DNA from: Acanthamoeba lenticulata
Lineage: Eukaryota > Discosea > Longamoebia > Acanthamoebidae
Assembly (NCBI GenBank): GCA_002179805.1
Contig: NAVB01000302.1
Coordinates: 62,001-126,000, forward strand
Direction of reading: 5' to 3'
Length of the DNA: 64,000 nucleotides
Under the pieces are notes generated by a model, which saw only the letters and a program-made list of their open reading frames with translations, was not told the DNA's origin and ran no database searches. A program made the position numbers and the translations under genes. How positions within the stretch are numbered: position 1 is the first letter of the stretch; each line of letters begins with the position of its first letter. Of this stretch, positions 31,041-41,214 are shown one piece after another.

Positions 31041-32396
31041 TCAGAAGAGGATGCACTTCTTCTTCTTCTTTTCGCGTGATCCATCGTCCGTGCTGACCTC
31101 CAGCTTGATGGTGGGCTCCTTTCGCGGCGTTAGCTTTGTCTGCACTGTCTTGTTGGACGCCGTGCGGCTACGCTTGGCGGAGGGGCTCTCGCTGCCTCCC
31201 TTGTCTTGTGAGGTTGGGCCCTTGACCACTTTTCCCTGAACTATTCGCTGGCACAAGCCCATGAAGAGCTCGTCCAAGCCCTCCTTCCGCATCGCCGACG
31301 TCTCAAGGAAAAAAGCTCCTGTGGCGGGTGTGGTCCACATCCATGCACGTCAGCACGGCGATCCATCAAGTTACGCGAAAGCGACATCACCGCTTGTACC
31401 GATGCTGTCAGCATACTCCAGGGCGTCCTGAGTGGACACCTCGCGCTTGCTCTCGAGGTCCTTCTTGTTGCCGGCGATCCTGGATACAAAAACGATGGAG
31501 TTAACGGGTGGGTGATGAGAAACACAAGCTATACAGCATTTGGCTGTACCCTATGGCCATGCTCTGCAGCTCTCCATGCTGCAGCGCCGCGTCGTTGAGT
31601 TCTAGTCCAAGAGATTCGGGCATATGTGTGAGCATTCGGAAGGGGAAGCGGATGAGTGGGTCCTCGTACCTTTAACCCAGCCCTTCACGGCGCGGAAGGA
31701 CTCGGTGTTGGTGATGTCGTACACTAGCACCGCTGCAGCGGCTCCCCTATAGTACATCGGAGTCATGCTCCTAGATGTGATGACGCAGGACGAGAGCCAG
31801 AGAGTCAGCAAAACGGGCCCAAGTCGCAAACACAAACAAAGGGCGATCGCCCTGGGGTAAATGGCATGCCTGAATCGCTCCTGCCCAGCCGTATCCTGCA
31901 TCCAGGCACAGGTGAGTATACGATGCAGGAAGGGGGGAGGGGTTGAAAATGCAGCAACGAACCCATATCTGCAGTTTGATTTTGACGTCGTCCATCACTC
32001 TGGTGGCAATTCTGATTAGCATTACAAGCATTCGAACCTCATCACCCGTGCACTCGTGGGCAAGTGGGTATGTACATACATTCGCTTATTGGCAAAGCCA
32101 GCACCCACAGTAGTGGTGATATTGCTGTCGAAGACATCATTCACGTAGCACTGCATCAGCGATGTCTTGCCAGTCCCTGCATCGGTTTCGTGAGGCCACA
32201 CTTGCGGCGGGGGCGGGGGGGGGGGGAAGAGAGGAAGAGCGAAAACAGCGAAGAAAGAAGGATCCGTTGCACAAGGAGGAGCGGGAGGAAGCGCACCCGA
32301 GTTGCCCAGCAAAACAACTTTGGCTTCGAGAGCAGTTTCGCTGCAGCTGTACGTGCTTGGCTCGGGCGCTTTGATCCTCTCTGAAGGAGCAGACAT
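31041..32396 (-). CDS. Rab-family small GTPase with a CaaX-type C-terminus
   Basis: The start is ATG 32396. The P-loop is split by an intron and reads G-N-S-G-T-G-K-T-S-L. Switch II follows as I-W-D-T-A-G-Q-E-R-F (near 31890-31980), then MYYRGAAAAVLVYDIT, the guanine-specificity motif N-K-K-D-L-E (near 31455) and E-T-S-A-M (near 31300). The C-terminal extension is Lys/Ser/Thr-rich and ends KKKKKCILF. That is a polybasic stretch plus a single-Cys CaaX box with Phe at the end, rather than the usual Rab double cysteine. It probably regulates a membrane-traffic step. The exact Rab subfamily is not clear, though WDTAGQERF and YYRGA place it in Rab rather than Ras or Rho. Confidence 0.85.
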
Positions 32397-32619
32397 GGGG
32401 TGGTCCCACTAGACCTGGAAACGGCCAAGCGAGGAGGACCCTGCGCTCTTCAAACGCGCTCGAAACGCTCACCGGTTCTGGCCCCCCTTTGCGCTGGTCG
32501 TGTGCGGGTTACCCAACCGCTCGTCTTGTTCACCAACAAATATTTGACCTGCTGTATTTATTTGAACGCGGAAATGTCCCGAAATGAAGTTATTGGCACG
32601 ATCGTGCCCAGCGCGAGTG

Positions 32620-34815
32620 CTATGGGCGAGGTGTCTTGGCCGCGGTGCCCTTCTGTTCCTTTTCATCGTCTTCTTCGACAAAGAGATCACACACGTCGCC
32701 ATAGGTATGTTTGAAGAGATCGTAGAGCCTTGGGTGAGAGCGGCGCAGCACTTGTGGGCTCTCGGCAAAGCTCAGAATCATGGTAACCACCGCACTCTCC
32801 ACAACCTGCAGCACCTGGCGCATCACCGACGAGCCACCCTGATGATCATGCGCACCACCATGGAGGCCCCAAACGTGGATCAGGTAAGGGAAAAGCTCTC
32901 AAGGCACAAGCACGTGCATGCTTAGCAGTACCCCGTAAGCGAGTACGAAGGCGAGCAGATAAAAGTCTCGCTCCAGGACGGAGATGATGGAAAGCCCCAC
33001 GATCAAAGAGAAACCGCCAGCCACCAGGCTGGAGAGGGGCAGTATGCCTCCAATGACGTTATCGTTGAGCATATTAATGGTGCCGCCCTTCGACAACAGT
33101 CGCCACGTATCGCTGGCGGCCGTGCAGTACGACTTGCGGTAAACGCCAATCTGAGCCAGCAAGCGACCATGTAAAGGCCGGGCTGTTAGCCGAGGTAGCA
33201 GATCGTCTCTCCTCCCCTCTTTGACCCTTACGCACGTGAGTGTAGGCGTAATAGTTGAAGCGGTGGATGATCTTGTCCAGCCCGCTAACTACCCCGCGCA
33301 TGCAAGAGGCGTAGCACGACTTGGAATTCTTGGTCTTGTTCCTACACGCGCAAAGTGGCGATGAGTGGAGCCAAGCCATGGCTGCGCCAAGGAGGGGAAG
33401 AGGACTTGTGCATACAGGAGCGACCCAAAGATGGCGCGCAAATTGCGCCAGTCCGAGGCCAGCAGGGCCGCCACGGCGACGGAGCCAAAGGACTCGGTCA
33501 TCGCCTGCTTGATGAACGCGAGTGTCGGATTGTCCGTCATGTTGGAAGGAATCTGTCCTGGCTGGCCATCGAGGGCTTCGGTCTCATCCTCCATCTCGAT
33601 CTCGTCAGTGTAGCGCGATTGGCTGTGGTAATACCAGACGCTGCATGTCCCGGCGCTCACCACACGCAGGAAGCTGTTGATCACTGAAACCAACGGCATG
33701 AGCAGCTCGCATGTAGAGTGACACACGAATGTAGCTTACTCACCAGCCGAAACCCACATGGAGGAGAAGAGGAAGAAGATCACGATGAGGTAGCGGGTCC
33801 AAGATTCATAGAGCAGGGCCGCCAAGATCAGGCCGAGGGCCGTGAAGTAGGACCACACCAGCTCAGGCAGCAGCGAAATAAATGCTGGTATTGAATCAGC
33901 ACAGAGTATGCAAGCGGGAGCAGCATCACCACTTCATGTCAGAGCACTGCCGCAACTTGTGGCATCGAGGTGGGAAAGAGGACAATACCAGCCCGAGTGG
34001 GCCCGGGGTAGCTATGGATGAAGAGAGCCACCAATCGTAGCATTTCTATAGCGAAGGGGATGCGGTCCCGCCAGGCCCACATCGCCCACATATTGATACA
34101 CATGAGGATGGCCACTGCAATGGCAGAGGAGTACAAGTCTGAGAGCGCGCGAGTCAGTCTATAGCCGCTGCAGGTGACCTTAAGCATCACAGGCAGGAGA
34201 TTATTACCCTTGTAGCAAAATAGTACAGCCAGATAGAGACCGGGCAGCTGAGAGAGCACCACCGACGAGTAGACCAGAGAGCGCGTGTAGTTCTTGCTCA
34301 AGGCCACCCAAATCCAGGTGTACACTAAGCCCACCAGCTGGGCCGCAGCAAACACGAGCATCAAGTGCAGTGTTGACGCGCTCCAGGCTGGTGGCAGGAC
34401 CTGCAAAGAGCACAACGGCATCGCCAAGGCCACACGCGCGCGTTACTTTTTTGAGGTGCTCATGATCTCACTGTGCTCCCATACGTAGTGTTGCCCCATC
34501 AAGCTGACAGTGTATCGGGTGGTGAGGATAGCGCTGTCGAGGTCAACTTGAGAGAGCATGATGGCCATGAGCACCATGGCAGCAGCCATGTGGACCCAGA
34601 AGGCGACAGCGATGTAGTTGTCTCCGTTGTCTGTCCATTTCTTCCGGTGGTGTCAAAGTAGAGGCGACCGAGCAGGTTTGGTGCAGTTGAAGTACCTTAT
34701 AGCTCAACGCGAGGTCACCCAGGGGTGGGTCGGGAACAACAAGCGGAGTGGAGGCTTGAGGAACGGCTTGTCCCGTGACTCTTGTATGCGTCTCGAGCGT
34801 GCCGTAGGAGGCCAT
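32620..34815 (-). CDS. Choline transporter-like protein (SLC44/Pns1 family)
   Basis: The start is ATG 34815, with many exons. After about 50 soluble residues come roughly ten hydrophobic segments, for example MVLMAIMLSQV, LHLMLVFAAAQLVGLVYTW and LYSSAIAVAILMCINMWAMW. The family block near 33290-33500 has ESFGSVAVAALL, then a Cys-containing segment, then I-I-H-R-F-N-Y-Y-A-Y, the SLC44/Pns1 fNkyAY mark. The tail reads F-A-E-S-P-Q-V-L-R-R-S-H-P-R-L-Y, matching the conserved end of Pns1-like proteins, and closes with an acidic cytoplasmic stretch. It is likely a plasma-membrane or organelle transporter of choline or related amines; substrate unproven. It is divergent from the plus-strand Rab gene (296 bp apart). 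Confidence 0.85.
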
Positions 34816-35111
34816 GCCTGGGTGAGCACCTCGTCAGATAAGACGGCTACAAGGCCAGCAAGCAGTGCTCTGCCCGAGGCGAGCACGGACGTGCACTTCT
34901 TTCCTGCGCTTCTGTCGGGTATTTCTTGTGCTGTGGTCGGGGACTGGCCAAAATCTCGCAAAAGCGCACAATTTTGTGTGGTCACGGTTTTGCCTACCTC
35001 GCCCAGTCCCAGCGCAAACAAGGTCTTGCCCCTCTGGGCTGCGGATCGCCGCTACCTTGCTCAACAACAACAACGAAAAGCTTACGCCTTCTTCTGGGTG
35101 CCACACAAGAC

Positions 35112-36104
35112 ATGACAGAACGAGAGAAGTCAGATGGAACCAAACCCAAAATAGCATCGATAGATGCCAAGATAGTTCTCTTGGGAGACACTGGGGTCGG
35201 CAAAACGAGTCTAGCCTTGAGATTCGTTCAAGATGCCTTCTCTTCACGCACAGCACCCACAGTGGGAGCCTCCTTTTTGACGAAAGTTTTGTATGCCTCT
35301 CAACGGCACCCTCGCTGCACATGCTTATCCTCATATATTTGCTTCATATTCTGTTTCGTGCCAGGCTTATCGCCGACTGCAAGATTAAACTGCGAATTTG
35401 GGACACGGCGGGTGCGTTTTATTGTGTTTTATTATTTTTATGCATTTATTTATGCATTTATTAAATGGTTGTGTAACACGACCAGGCCAAGAGCGGTTTC
35501 GATCATTGGCGCCAATGTATTACCGAGGGGCGTGTGCGGCGGTAATCGTGTTCGACATCACACGGGAAGATAGCTTCAAAAAGATGCAGGACTGGGTGAA
35601 AGAGCTTCAGATCAACCTCGCCGAGGAAATAAGTGCGCTGAGCCCCTTTCTTGTTCTCTCTCTCTCTCTCTTTTGTGCACGGTCGTGGCGCGCGTTCTTC
35701 TCGTCCTCTAGTGCTGAGAAGGTTCAGGCATCGTGCTCACATTGAGGTGGTGCTGGCCAGTTTTGGTGGTGGTGGGGAACAAGTCCGACTTGGAGAAGTT
35801 TCGAAAGGTGTCCAAAGCGACGGCCGAAGAGTATGCCCGAACCATCGGCGCCTTGGGCTACGTGGAAGCATCGGCCAAGGTTGCTCTCCCTCTTTCTTTC
35901 ATTGTTCAAGTCCACTCACGGTCGTCGTTGCTGGTCACCGGTGGGCAGACGGGGGACGGGATAGAGGATATCTTCTCCAACATCGCACACAAACTAAACG
36001 AAAAGCGCCTCTCGTCACCGGACGCGGTGGAGCGCCCTCCCGGTGGCGGACGACGGCTGGTGGACGACACCCAAAGCGACCCAGGCAAGAGATGTTGCAC
36101 ATAG
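35112..36104 (+). CDS. Rab5/21/22-subfamily-like Rab GTPase
   Basis: The start is ATG 35112. The P-loop G-D-T-G-V-G-K-T-S lies near 35190. The switch I region T-V-G-A-S-F-L-T-K is typical of the Rab5/Rab21/Rab22 group. I-W-D-T-A-G follows, then after an intron [15 protein letters not shown], then G-N-K-S-D-L-E (about 35775) and E-A-S-A-K (about 35870). The end R-C-C-T gives two cysteines for geranylgeranylation. Five introns are visible. Rab5-group GTPases act on early endosomes, phagosomes or macropinosomes. All nucleotide-binding motifs are intact. It lies 195 bp from the stop codon of the convergent calmodulin gene. Confidence 0.9.
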
Positions 36105-36299
36105 ATCCTCCTCTCTGTCACCCGTTCCAACGTTTTGTTAATACACTGATGTACCACGCGCGATGCAACCCTCTTCCTCCATCAACTCTCTTTGTGGTGC
36201 CGCGGCACACCATCTTCAGTATTTAGTATGGCCATGATCGTCGTGCTCCATTTCAATGCTGTACAGAACTTAAAACGTGTGGTCACCTTCTTCGTCACC

Positions 36300-36882
36300 T
36301 CACTCCTTGCTGGCCATCATGCGCGCGAACTCAGCAAAGTCCACTTGGCCGTCGCCGTTGGAGTCTTGGGAACAAAAAAAGCGTTAAAACCTGGCCAAAA
36401 CAATACTGCGAGGGAGGACGGGCGCGTGCACCTGCTTCGCGAATCATGGACTCGATCTCCTCCTCGCTCAACTTCTCACCCAGGTTAATCATCACCTGAC
36501 GCAGCTCTTGAGCCGAGATAAAGCCGTTGCCGTCCTTGTCAAAAACTTTGAAGGCTGCGCGCAGATCGTCATCGTCGCCCTGCATCTCTTTCATTCGCCT
36601 CGCCATCATGGTAAGGAACTCTGTGAAGTCGATTTGACCATTCCCTATTGGATTGCGTATATGAGCACACGGCCCTCGGACAAGCAGCAAAAGTGACAGC
36701 GTACCATCAGTATCTACGCTTGCAATCATCTCGCCAAGCTCTTGCTCGGTTGGGTTATGCCCTAGTGACCTGAGCACTGTGGACAGCTCCTTGGCAGTCA
36801 CCACACCGTCATTGTCCTTATCGAATAAGGTGAAGGCATCCTTGAATTCATTGATTTGCTCCTCCGTCAGCTCGTCCGCCAT
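36300..36882 (-). CDS. Calmodulin (divergent)
   Basis: Three exons: 36882 to about 36703, about 36650 to 36433, and about 36373 to 36300. The start [17 protein letters not shown] is standard calmodulin. All four EF-hand loops are complete with Glu at position 12: [24 protein letters not shown] (made across an intron), [12 protein letters not shown] and [12 protein letters not shown]. The central linker differs from canonical calmodulin ([15 protein letters not shown]), and the end is FARMMASKE. The length, about 150 residues, fits calmodulin or a close paralogue. It should bind Ca2+ and regulate kinases and myosins. It is head-to-head with UBFD1, with 128 bp between start codons. Confidence 0.93.
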
Positions 36883-37010
36883 CTTGCGTGCTGGTGTTGG
36901 GAGTTTCATAAGAATTTCTTCTCTTCCTTAGTGCATTTTTCGGCAGAATATCAGCACTGCCTTCTTTGCGCAAAGAAAAGCTGCCCAGTTGCACCAAAGA
37001 CGTCCACAAG

Positions 37011-38125
37011 ATGGAAGTAGAACAGCACGCGGCAACTGATGCTCAGGCGACTACTGAGACGCAGCAAGACAAGGGAGAGATGGTCAACTTCACCCTCAAC
37101 TTCAAGAAGGAGAAGTACGACATTTCGTGGCCTTGGGATGACAAGATTGGCCATTTGCGAGCCCACATCACCCAATTGACTGGAGTGCCGATCCCTTTGC
37201 AGAAGCTTATGGTCAAAGGTGCGCGTACCTTGCCAGCTGCTTTGCGTGGAAAGTGCTCAACCCATGCGCTCGACAGGTGCCGTCAAAGATGACAGTGCTA
37301 CCCTGCGATCGGTTGGCATCGTTCAGGGCGCAAAGGTGATGCTCATCGGCAGCACAATCAATGATGTCATGAAAGTGAACCTTTCTCCCGATCAGCAAGC
37401 TGCTGTCGCTGTTGCTGAAGGTATTAACCACCACTGCTGCATCCGTCCTCTGTCTTCAAGATCTCATGAGCTGCCACTTGCCAGATGAATCAAAGTCATC
37501 AGAACCCTTGAGCGAGCAGACGAAACACAAGAAGATCATCGAGAAGGGTCCGCCTGACAACGTGCTCAAGGGTTACAAGGACAGAAATGTACGTGCTGTC
37601 CCAGTAGCGCTTCCCTTTCAGCTGCTGAAGTTATATTGTTTCACCAACAGGACCCGCTGCCCTCGACTCCGCTCGTGGGTGTGCTGAACAACAGAGGCAC
37701 GAACGTGCGCCTGACGTTCAAGGTTCGTCCGGCTGGGTTAGCTGGCTGAGCTCGAGGCTCTAGGCTCAATCATTGTCTTCTGTTTGTGTTGTCGCACTTT
37801 AGATATGGTCGCAAGAGTTGTGGATCTCTTCGAAGACGAGCACACAGCAAATTCCTTTCCCTCAGATCCGTGATGTCACGTCGGAGCCTATTAAGGGTCA
37901 CGAAGAGTATCACATAGTGGTATGTGCTTATTCTTCCATGTTATGCTGCTCGTGGTGGACTAAATAAGTAACAAACACTACTTGTACTCTGACCTTGAAC
38001 GCTGCGCTTTGCAGAGTCTTCAGCTGGGCCAAACCAGCACGGAGCATACCAAGTACTACTTGTACTGGGTGCCCGCTCAGTACACGAAAGCCATCCGTAA
38101 CTCTGTGTTGGGCACCTTTGACTAG
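37011..38125 (+). CDS. UBFD1-like ubiquitin-domain protein
   Basis: The start is ATG 37011, with a ubiquitin-like domain over the first exons: M-V-N-F-T-L-N-F-K-K-E-K-Y-D-I-S, then LTGVPIPLQKLMVKG, then TLRSVGIVQGAKVMLIGSTINDV. The C-terminal half is the UBFD1 family domain: KHKKIIEKGPPDNVL, then VRLTFK, ELWISSKTSTQQIPF, SEPIKGHEEYHI and YYLYWVPAQYTKAIRNSVLGTFD. Six exons are visible. UBFD1 is conserved across eukaryotes; its molecular role is poorly defined, with links to polyubiquitin binding and NF-kB in animals. The protein is full length and I see no anomaly. Confidence 0.93.
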
Positions 38126-38531
38126 GCTCTCCCCTGCTTCGAGCGAGCACTCTCAGTTTCACGCAACGTGATCCGAATCTCCTTTTCCACTCCCTTCTCT
38201 TAAGATGCAGCTTGTTCATAGGTGTTTTATAGACGAACAACAGCACCGTCATCTCCACTACGCGGTTCAAGAAAGCTTTTTCTCGTTTGGGTTTTCTTTT
38301 TGTCCACGTCACCACACTCCGTGTAGCGAACAAGACACGCGGCAGGGGAGAGCTTGTCAGAAGTACCTGCAATGCACGGCGTATGTGTGCGTGTGACCAC
38401 TCGAGACCCACGGCAGGTGCTGGCACCTGGTTGGCCCTCTCGCCTTCACAAGTACCCACAACTCCTCCTTCAATCTTCTTCTTGTCGGGGCAGCTGACAA
38501 AGGGGGCGGGCAAAGAGATGGAGCGACGTGG
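38126..38531. other. Intergenic, may contain the first exon of the TYSND1-like gene
   Basis: No independent gene is seen. The conserved N-terminal part of the following protease begins near 38540 without an in-frame ATG, so a short ATG-bearing exon probably lies here. I could not find a phase-compatible donor with confidence. Confidence 0.4.
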
Positions 38532-41088
38532 GTGGGCGCGTCGGGGGTGAGGTTGCCACTTGAGGGCAGCGAAAGTGACAGTCTGGTGGTGACCTCGGGA
38601 ACCCTCTTTGTTCCGTTCTTCGCCAAGGTAGAACATGCTTCAGTTCCTCTGCACCCACGCCCCCCACCGTCTACTCGCATGTCGGTGGCGCTGGCACCCG
38701 GCACGCGCGTCGAAGTATTGCTGCCTCCTGCGGCTGGAGCCACGTCAAGTGTCTCAGAGGCCGAGGTCTGGCACGAGGCCCGCCTCGAAGGGTACGCGTG
38801 TAGCATCCGGCGGCAGTACAAGTATGATCTACCCCGAGTCTAACACGTGTCTGGACATGACCAGGCTCTACTGTCCGCAGGAGGCCATGAGCGCGCTGCT
38901 TCAACTAACGGGCGATCAAACCACCTGGGGCATTGGCTGGCGCGAGGCCGGCCAGCCTCAGACCCCAACATGGGATCCCAAGGCAGCTGCCAGCCTCGCG
39001 ATCCTGCGTCTCGCCCCTCCGCGATCCCGTTCCAAATCGAACTTGCCGACAACATCCGCTGTTGGTTCGCGGCTACAGCGGTTCGAGTGGGCCGCGGCGG
39101 CGTCGCTGATGCAAGGCGACGCGCTGCAGCTGTACGGCTCACCCTACGGCCTGCTGGCGCCTCATGTCTTCTTCAACTGCCTGTCAACAGGCATCGTTAG
39201 CGGGCGCCTCGAGGTGTTGCCGCCCCTCTTTGAGACGTCCGTCGGCGACCCAGCGTCGCCGCGGCCGCCTCCAACACGCTATCCGCTGCTTTTAACTGAC
39301 GCCCGCTGCGTGCCGGGCTGCGAAGGCGGGCCGGTGTTCAATGACAAGTCACAGTTCGTCGGGGTATATGTCTATCTCTCACTCCTGCGCTGCCGACGCG
39401 TTTGCTCACATGTTGGCTTGACCTTCTCCTCCAGATAACGATGCCGCCCATATAATATCCTTTATGACCACTCTCCGTGCGCGCTACAGGCGCACTCTTC
39501 CCTTCTAATGATGCCAACTTCCTTAACAACGTGTCCCTACTTTGCGTAGCGGATCGCCGGTTGAGCTGAACCTCATTCTTGCCGCTGACGTGGTCGTGGA
39601 CGTGGTCCACCGCCATGTCGTCGCCTCCGCGGCCGGGATCGCCTCTTCGCCCGCGACACCGGCGACAGCGCTCGGTTCGTCTCGGCTGCCCGGACCGTCT
39701 CAGGTCCGAAAGCCGACGGAGCCCTCCGCCGCTGTGCGTCGAGCGCAGAAGTCGCTGGTGTTGCTCGAAGTCGGCAACTCATGGGCCTCTGGTATCATCG
39801 TCTCCGCCTCGGGCTGTACGTTTACCCTTCTCTTAACCTCTCGCGCTGTGACTGACCGCAGCGGGATACTTCAGACATACTCACCAACGCACACGTTGTT
39901 CGCCCGTACCTTTTGGGTATGCCGAGCACCGCCTACCCCATGTTATTTATTGATAAACAAATACTTATTTGTATGTCTCCATGTGCGGACAGAGGATTCG
40001 GAGGTGCTTTCGCCGGGTGTGACGATCCGCGTGCGCGTGGAAGACGCTGCACACCCGAGCGGCTTCTCGTGGTGCAAAGCCGACCTCGTTTTCGCCTCGT
40101 CCTCATGCATCGACGTGGTGCGTGCTGCCTAAAATGTGAACCATTCGGTCGTGGGACTAACAACAACTGCTTAACCCAAACGCAACATGAATTCTCAACT
40201 CGCCTCCAAGGCCCTCCTGCGAGTCAAGGACGACCGCCAGCAGTTCACGCTAGTGCCAGCCAGCTTCGCGCCACAGACGCCACGCGTCGGCGAGCCCGTC
40301 TTTGTCATCGGCTACCCGCTCTTCTTTCCCACTGTTGGTGCGGCCCGCGCCTGCGCAAAAGGCCTTCGGCGAGCTGGTCCCTGACACGTTCGTGTGTGTG
40401 GTGATGGCTGTGGGACGCGGCAAAGGCCAAGGCTGCGTGTGCACCGGAGGCAAGGTTGCCAAGGTGGTGACCATCGGGTCTGATGCTCGACCGGGGGTCA
40501 TTCAAACCACGGCGGCCGTCCACAACGGCAACAGTGGCGGCGCCCTCGTCAACAAGTGCGCCCTACTCGCCCTGCAGCGCCGCGCGCTTCTCCTGCCCTT
40601 GGTAACACTGCGCGGGTGGGGTGCGGGAGTAGCGCGGGTCGCGTGGTGGGGATGGTGACGTGCAACATGCGGCGAAAGGGGAACGAGGACGAGGCGACTG
40701 GCGGAGGAGTCATCATCCCGCGGCTCAACTTCAGCATTCCGGTGGCCCTATTGGCACCCGTCCTTGCCTACGCGCGCGATCCCTCGGCCTTCCCCGGTAC
40801 ATCTCGCAGGTCTGAATGTTGTTGTTGACAACGCGCTCATGCATGTATGGCGTTGTTGTCGTAGATGTGCGGGTGGCTCTGGCCGCCATCAACCACGCCG
40901 AACGCGATCTGGAGGAGGTGTGGAAGATGCAACGCCTGTCCGCCCTCCCTACCCTCCCGGACAGTAAGTTCAGCCGCTTCGTGCGTTCCTTCGCGCCAGA
41001 CCCGCACACGGCGTCTCCACAATCGTCCCCTGCGCCCGCCCCAGAGAGGACGACAGTGCCGCCTCCCCCACTTGCGTCTGCTTTGTGA
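38532..41088 (+). CDS. TYSND1/DEG15-like peroxisomal processing protease
   Basis: A trypsin-like Deg15/TYSND1 family protein. The N-terminal half shows the degenerate protease-like copy (S-L-V-V-T-S-G-T-L-F-V-P-F-F near 38580, then CVPGCEGGPVF near 39310). The C-terminal half is the active protease. It has SLVLLEVGNSWASGIIV and a catalytic His in T-N-A-H-V-V (codon 39892). The Asp is in D-V-A-L-L-R-V, made across an intron. The Ser is in G-N-S-G-G (codon 40533), and NFSIPVALL follows. The enzyme processes PTS2 and PTS1 proteins in peroxisomes of plants and animals. Here the C-terminus ends S-A-L, not a canonical PTS1 SKL-type tripeptide. The real start codon is unresolved: 38679 is the first in-frame ATG but falls inside the conserved region. 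Confidence 0.8.
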
Positions 41089-41214
41089 GGCGGTGTCAAT
41101 CAAATATTTCGCCAAAGCGTTTCATCAAACATTTCAGAACTCCGAGAAAAAAGTTGTTTTGTTTTAGTCTTTGTTTTTTCTGTTTGCGGCATTGTTTGTA
41201 GCAGACGGTGAGAG

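Noticed and set aside
34704..35021. Minus-strand frame overlapping the CTL start and the CTL/Rab intergenic region
   Set aside because: No motif, and it overlaps the start of the CTL gene in another frame.
39338..39616. Minus-strand frame inside the TYSND1-like gene
   Set aside because: The plus strand here carries the conserved CEGGPVF protease block; the antisense frame has no support.
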